Positions 57,813 to 64,000 of a DNA stretch of 64,000 nt are shown piece after piece. Source of the DNA: Mercenaria mercenaria (taxonomy: Eukaryota; Mollusca; Bivalvia; Venerida; Veneridae); the NCBI RefSeq assembly GCF_021730395.1, contig NC_069377.1, positions 47,632,501-47,696,500 on the forward strand. Reading direction: 5' to 3'. A program made the position numbers and the translations under genes. Numbering within the stretch: position 1 is the stretch's first letter; every line of letters begins with the position of its first letter. The notes under the pieces are model-generated. The model worked only from the letters and a program-made list of their open reading frames with translations, ran no database searches and had not been told where the DNA came from.

Positions 57813-60200
57813 CTGGAAGTAATAACAATTACGTATTAAAGACACTGGAAGTTGTAAGACTTCTACAAAATATCACATAACAATATAAAATGTTATTATG
57901 TGAATTAAATTGTAACATTAACTTGTCTTTGCATTAGTCCATGGTTTGATGATGTAGTTACATTCTTATAGTATGTCTTTTTAAATTATAAAGAACATTC
58001 TGATAGCTACTATTTGTTCCTTATCATGGAAACTTCAAGTAACTTTCTTTTGAAATAGAGAGGTACCTTGATACTTATGATTACGTTGTTAACCAAGAAC
58101 GTTCTGGAAAATATGGAAAATCGTAAAAATAGATAGCGATTATGTTTTTATGAAACGGATTTGTGCGTTCGTCTTATCATAATTAATAAGTTTTAATATA
58201 TGTACTCAATTTATTATTATTTGTAGAAAGGTTTAGACCAAAAAAACTTGTCATCCAAAAACAAATTGTGGACAGTCAAATTGCCAGAAACATGTGATAA
58301 AAATGGTCTTGTGCAATTTTAGCATCCGGATTTTATTACAATTATTTTGATCGAGGTGTAGTATATAAGGTGTTGAACTGTCAGAAAGCCCTTCATACGT
58401 CCTTGTCCACAAGTACAAACGATATGTTGATTTTTCAGAAAGGTTATGTGTTATACAAGAATGTTGTATGTGTAAAAAGGCTATCTTTCTATTGTTTTGA
58501 TAATGCTCGTTTATGTATAAAATATCTGTCAAAATGTTAAATCATATTTTATGCTTCAAAATTCTCAACACAGATTTCATAAGCTTTAACAATGATCAGA
58601 CTTAGGTCAATTCCCTTAAGCTCTGGTAAAGTCGAAAACAAGCAAATATTGCTTCTGTTTTCTTAATAGTCTAAAGAGGATAACATACAAAACAACAGAA
58701 ACGGCAATCGATCCTTGCCGAGGTTGATACAAATACTAAACACTATAGCTTCTTATCCACTTATGAACTATTATCCCTATTGCATCTATATTGGAATTAT
58801 TCATCTAAAGGAATGCCGATATAAGAGAGTAAATAAAATTGAGTGCATATGCAATGTATACATATAAAAAAAGCAGAAATAAATCATTGATAGTTCTAAC
58901 CTTACTGACAGTGTAACTTTAATAAAGCATTCTATACAAAGCAGATTATTTTGACTAGTCTGAGTTAATCCGTTCAGTATTTAATCAAATGTAAGTTATT
59001 CAGCATGATAATTAAGATAGATAAAAATGCATAAATGAACATTATTAGTAATCCATTTTGTACTGTATAAAGGCTAGCAAAAAATATACTATTGTAAAAT
59101 GGCACTTTAAAGCCACACAACGTTTCATTATTTCATTTACCTACATGTGTATGGATTACCTCAAAGAGCTTTTATTGTAAAATAGTGAGTAAAATTATTG
59201 TGTATTTGAAATACATTTTGTATTTCAAAATTTTCTGGCATTTTTTACATTTTTTGTTCAGTTTTGAAGTCACATTGAAACTGTTCGGGGCATATGGTGA
59301 ACAGTGAAGGAAGAACCGTAATGCCAAATCCGGGCATCATTTTGTACACTGTCAAGCACCTTGGTTGAACTCCGAGATTCTGCAGGCAAGGTGAATGGCA
59401 TTTTTTTTTTCGATGGCCCGAGTACGAGAGCATTAAAGAGAGACTGGATGTAAAAACAGTATCGGCAAAAGGTACATATAGAATATATATGAAGATCCTT
59501 TTTGAAACACAGAACGCAACCAAGCTAAACTATTGCAAACTCGGTCTTACGGAGTTTTTTTTTCATGACACGTATTGAAATGTCTAGGCTCTTTCACGGC
59601 CCTAACGCCGGGGAAATGTAATATTGAATGGACAACTCATCCTAAATGACTAGAAAATATAAGAACACTGCCTTAATAGAGACTCAGGTAGCATACTCAT
59701 ATACATTGTTGTTTTTTTCAACTTCCTAAAAACGGTTAGGTATTTGCCAAATGTTTGCAAATGTTTCTACACATAATGATCTCATAAAAATATATGGATG
59801 AGTTAATATCAGGTAGATATCTGGCTTTGTCGGACCTATCCGCCAAAGTTCCGACCAATACCCGACATGTTTATTATATTGGCGTAGGCCTACCCACTGG
59901 GAATTCCTTAATCGTGCCACTTTTAAATCGAGTTACTGGCATTTATATTGAACAATATAAACATGCACTCTTAATTTTCGACGATTCGCTAGAATAATAT
60001 AAAAAAAACGACATATCTGGTTATTCCGTAAAACACTCTGGTAATGATAATTTGTCATCGTCGTTGTTTTAATGATTATTTGTCATCGTCAATGTTTTCT
60101 GGTCTAAATAAGCATTCGTCAATGATCTAATAAAATAAGTACTTGGTCTTCTGGGAAAAAACATCATGATTTTAATTATGTTCTGGTAATATCTAACACT
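57813..60200. other. Upstream of the small-peptide gene, no gene seen
   Basis: This should include the untranslated first exon and promoter of the minus-strand gene, but neither can be placed. A 92-codon minus-strand frame at 59,245-59,523 contains five Cys (CHSPCLQNLGVQPRC, FTICPEQFQC) and no recognisable domain. Confidence 0.35.
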
Positions 60201-60207
60201 GAATATA

Positions 60208-60420
60208 AGCAGTCGTTTGTAAGAGCTTCCCAATTCCGTATTAATTGCTTGAAAACTATACGAAATTACAGTATGGCTTTATAGCTATCGTTGGTGAATT
60301 TGACATTCCCAAAAGAAAATTAAAAACAAGCCGGTCATCAAAAGACGTCCTAAAATGTCTGTACTTGTTTCAATGTCGTAATAAGAGGTCTCCAAGATCC
60401 ATTTATAATTAGTGCGTCTA
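60208..60420. repeat. Old direct duplication, copy 1
   Basis: Shares TACAGTATGGCTT and the order of weaker matches (TTGTAAGAGCTTCC, TGTCTGTACTTGTTT) with 62,057-62,262 in the same orientation, about 1.85 kb apart. Strongly diverged. Confidence 0.45.
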
Positions 60421-60835
60421 CTTCAGGACATATGAGAAGAAATTTTGTTAGCGGTTACAATGAGGCAAACTTCTTATTTATCCCGAACAGTAATCTAATA
60501 ACTGAGTTTAAATTTTAAATTATCGTACTAGTACAAACGTGGAGATGATGAATGATTATGAAAAGAAATGTATGTAATATTGAACAAATTCTACAATTAC
60601 TAAGCTATTTATTTTCAACGCCACCGTGTATATTTGATGTCATAGGAATGAGAAATGCAACAAACAAACAAACCCCATATGAAATGTTGCGGAATCTTAT
60701 CATATTTGTTTAAACATTTATGGTGTAAAAAAGGTATAAAAAGTTTTGCACAATATTTCAACGCTATGATATTTTCATGAGCATTGGTGACAAATGAAAT
60801 CTGTGGAAAAAGCATCCGTTTTTTTTAGTCTGTTC

Positions 60836-61250
60836 AAATGTGCAACACCCCTCACGCCCTCTAGCATAGGCTTGAAAGGAATTCTTTTGTAGTGAAAATA
60901 AATGAACTCCTTAATCCAAAAGGACAAAAAATTGACAAACACTGAATCCATGTACGGGGTGACTTTTATACAGCCGCCACACGTCACTTAAAGACTGTTG
61001 TTGCGATAGTAAAAATACTTTGGAAGCCTCAACAGAACAATGTAACAGCAGACTCGGTTTGACTGACTCATGAAAGGTAATCAAGTGTGCAACACCCCTT
61101 ATCCCCCCAGCCCCCAGCACCGGCTTAAATTCCATTTTAGAGAAAATGAATATACTCTATGATTCCAAAGGACCAGAAAATATAACAACACTAAGTTTCC
61201 GTACGGGATGACTTTATAAAAGTCACAGAGTTTTAGGAGGGTATTGTTCA
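60836..61250. repeat. Two diverged tandem units, about 247 bp
   Basis: GTGCAACACCCC begins near 60,840 and again near 61,087; each unit then has a CC-rich piece, a GGCTT(A/G)AA piece, TCCAAAGGAC or a variant, and TACGGGGTGACTTTATA or TACGGGATGACTTTATA. Non-coding. Confidence 0.55.
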
Positions 61251-62056
61251 GTTACTTGATTTCGGAATAATCAAAATAACGCTCTTACAGTAAAGGGCCT
61301 TAGAATTACGTAAATACAATATGTGTCTTACTTTGTTCAAAACAACACAAGAAAGGAAAAGAATAGAAACCAAGACTTAACAGTATTCTGCACCTTCTCG
61401 GACACAAATGGGCATATCGAGCTTAAAGCTGTAAAAGGACTAGCAACGTGAAAATATGAATGTTAAATTCAACATACATTGTGGATACCGATTCAAAGCA
61501 TGTCAGTAGACAAAGATAACGTCTAAAAAACTAAACTTCGAATTGTCAAGACTTGATTAAACTAATGATATGTAAATAATCATATAACTTAGATAAGCAA
61601 TGGTTCTTCAAAAAGTACATGTATGACAAAAGTGCATTGGAGCTCCCAACAGTGTTGTTTAGAATAGATGAAAATAATTAGAAAACAACATTTATCCAGC
61701 ATCTGAAAAGTTGTCTGCAATGAGATTGAAAGTTAACATACATCGAAAAAAGTCTTAATATCTGTGTAACGATTAGTGACTAGAAGAAATTTATTTCGTG
61801 TTGGCAGTCACACTAATGAAACAACTGTTTATCTACTGACAAAAACTGCCAGTTTTCTTGCTTCATCGAAAATACTCTGGTAACTCTGAAGTGTAAAATC
61901 TAAATGAACACCCAATTTTCATTGCAGCATTTCCTGCTTTCATCAAAATTACGCTTAGGCAATTACATCGTGACTTTAATGGTGATTTGTAGCAGTCTCA
62001 TTACAGTCTTAAAAAGTAATAGATCTCAGTTCTACTAATCACAAGCAGAAGTAATT
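61251..62056. other. No gene seen
   Basis: AT-rich DNA without recognisable coding regions or repeats. Confidence 0.4.
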
Positions 62057-62262
62057 TGTAAGAACTCTGCAATTTCGTATTTATCGCTGGAAAGTCTTCT
62101 CAAAATTACAGTATGGCTTCATACTTGTCATAGGTGTTTTGACAATAGGAAGAGCATGCAAAATACAAACCAGTGATCAATAGATGTCTTAAGTGTCTAT
62201 ACTTGTTTGGATGTGCAACCGAAAAGACTGCGAGCTTAGTTAATTATTAGTACTTTTACATG
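62057..62262. repeat. Old direct duplication, copy 2
   Basis: Counterpart of 60,208-60,420. Confidence 0.45.
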
Positions 62263-63395
62263 CTAGCTGCTTTCAAAAAACCCACTTCTTTGTACAATAT
62301 TTCGTGAACTGACCGAGACATTTTTTTTCTTTTCATAAAACAGCGTAGAACAGTATTTTATCATAGGGTCACTTAAATACTTTTAAATATGTATGTATGT
62401 TTTTCTTGTTTTATCTATGTGTTTTACATTCATGATTTTTTTGTTTATGTGGAATGCATTATTTTATATGTTATTTGTTCTTATTGTTTGCAATTTATTC
62501 TGTAAAGCACGTTTGAACGTGTATATGTGCATGAAAAGAGTGCTATATAAATGTGGTATAATAGTATAATAATAAAATCATGCCATAATAGCGAAGAACG
62601 CTTGCAATCCATTTCATTCTGATTATTTGTTGGGAGAATACGCTCATGATGTTACTTAGTTTAAAACAGTGCTGGAACTCGTTGTGCTTGCACGTTAAGA
62701 CATATTCAAAACCAAGTTTTTGAAAAGAGACTGATCTATTTATTACTACAGTGCTTGAACGTCTTTGTACTTGTACATTAGGAGTTTTTTTCAAAAACAT
62801 ATACTAAGCATCCAGTCAGCTAACTACCCAGACTTACATTTTGATCTAATTTCAATTTTTCTTAAGCATGCATCAAGTCCATGTCTCTCCCTCCTTAGCT
62901 GTTCTTTACAGTTAACCGGTTTTTCCCCCTTTTAAATGAGTCTTTTAATTACTGTGCCACGTTTTTCTTTGTTCTTTAAAGCATTTCCAATCCATTTGAT
63001 ATTATAAATATAGTATACATATTCAACAAAAACTATTGCAACGAAACGTAAAACAGTATCAACATTAACAACAAAACAAACAAACAACATACATGTATTT
63101 ACAAAATAGTTGTAGTGAGTGAACGATTTAAAACTTACTTTCCTACGCCAAGGGACGAATATTAAGGCAGATACATGCAGCAAATAAGAGACAACAAGGG
63201 ACGCATGTGGAAGCAACACACAGTACCCGAAAACCGACTAATTACGGGTATTAGGGCAACAAGCAATAGCAGAGAAGCGATTAAGCACGGATATGTAGGC
63301 ATCTAACAGTAGCAGGTAAACGATAAACACGGACCTCTAGCAGAGAATACCTATCCATTTACATACCTAAATGTTTTGACTTCATTACTAAGGAG
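62263..63395. other. No gene seen
   Basis: AT-rich DNA; short open frames on the minus strand (62,543-62,800 and 62,932-63,219) show no domain. Confidence 0.4.
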
Positions 63396-63850
63396 GGCTC
63401 TCGGTCTTGCACAAGACACATTATATTTGTGCAATCTTATTTGATCCATACATGCATTTATACCAATGTTATAGACCGGACAAAACTACTATAAAATCTT
63501 AAACCTCTTTTAACTTACAGAACTTGAAAATAAAACATCGGACATCTTGCTATGCCGATTTTTCCCCTTTTTGTTGAAATATCCATGCATGAACAAAAAT
63601 GTTATAGGTCAAGAGACCCTAAGATCTTTGTGTGACTGGAATGCATATCAAAATTATAGAGCCGATAAAAACACTGTCTTCGACCTCCAAGTGAGACATT
63701 GACCTTTCAGTTGTCAGTCTGGGTCTTGCACGCGGTACCTGGTCTTGTTATAGTGGTATTTTTGTCAAGTTATTAAGATCCGACTAGGCGCAGCAATATT
63801 ATTGACCGGACACAATATGTGCAATAACAAACATATACAAGTTCGGATAT
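63396..63850. repeat. Degenerate dispersed repeat, GACCGGACA type
   Basis: GGTCTTGCAC occurs near 63,402 and 63,722 and GACCGGACA near 63,475 and 63,803, spaced about 320-328 bp, with ATGCATGAAC-like sequence between. This resembles a repeat common in bivalves (TTGCACGC ... ATGCATGACAAAGTTA ... GACCGGACA). It continues toward the right edge. Confidence 0.45.
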
Positions 63851-64000
63851 ATACCCGCACGCATACACGTTTTGCCCACAATATGTTAATGGCGGGAGCA
63901 TAAAAACAGATTCAAGGAGCCAGCCTCCACGATGCAAAACCTCGCAGTTTATGTACGAAGGAACAGACAATAGACATCTTCACAGAAATACAACAATCAA

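Overview
The window reads as repeat-dense, AT-rich, intron-bearing animal DNA, most likely from a marine bivalve mollusc. That placement is inference: GT-AG introns and AATAAA signals show a eukaryote, and several repeats match, from memory, families common in clams and oysters (a 235-bp palindromic MITE, a tRNA-headed SINE, a 175-bp tandem repeat with the phrase TCCAAAAGGGGC, and TACTGTAAACC-ended elements). No database was searched.

Only two host genes can be supported. (1) A two-exon alpha-1,3-fucosyltransferase (GT10) on the + strand, 22,877-25,222, giving 450 residues with intact family motifs. (2) A small secreted-peptide precursor on the - strand, 57,812 down to 52,077, in three short phase-compatible exons: signal peptide, acidic spacer ending in a tribasic site, and a Cys-X7-Cys peptide, followed by an AATAAA. 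It is not named here and is the best candidate for an undescribed host gene.

The rest is mostly mobile DNA. 1-3,850: a decayed two-ORF LINE on the - strand. 4,008-7,460: a 1.5-kb direct duplication with a SINE in each copy. 8,811-8,978: a foldback MITE. 11,454-22,515: a nested block bounded by hAT-like inverted ends, holding palindromes, local duplications and a 5'-truncated LINE (+). That LINE is split at a CCGG site by a 6.5-kb element whose arms are inverted arrays of a ~61-66 bp satellite; removing the insertion and one CCGG restores the LINE reading frame.

26,323-33,560: a second LINE (-) cut by a 5.1-kb TA-flanked block full of smaller repeats. 33,795-40,600: a dispersed repeat family, palindromes and another copy of the 235-bp MITE. 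41,905-44,227: a decayed pogo/CENP-B-type transposase (-) with a zinc-finger-like tail. 44,797-49,594: a Ty3/gypsy LTR element (-), 131-bp LTRs, 5-bp target duplication, apparently young but broken. 51,800-64,000: the small-peptide gene with SINE and other repeats in its introns, then mostly unannotated DNA with old duplications.
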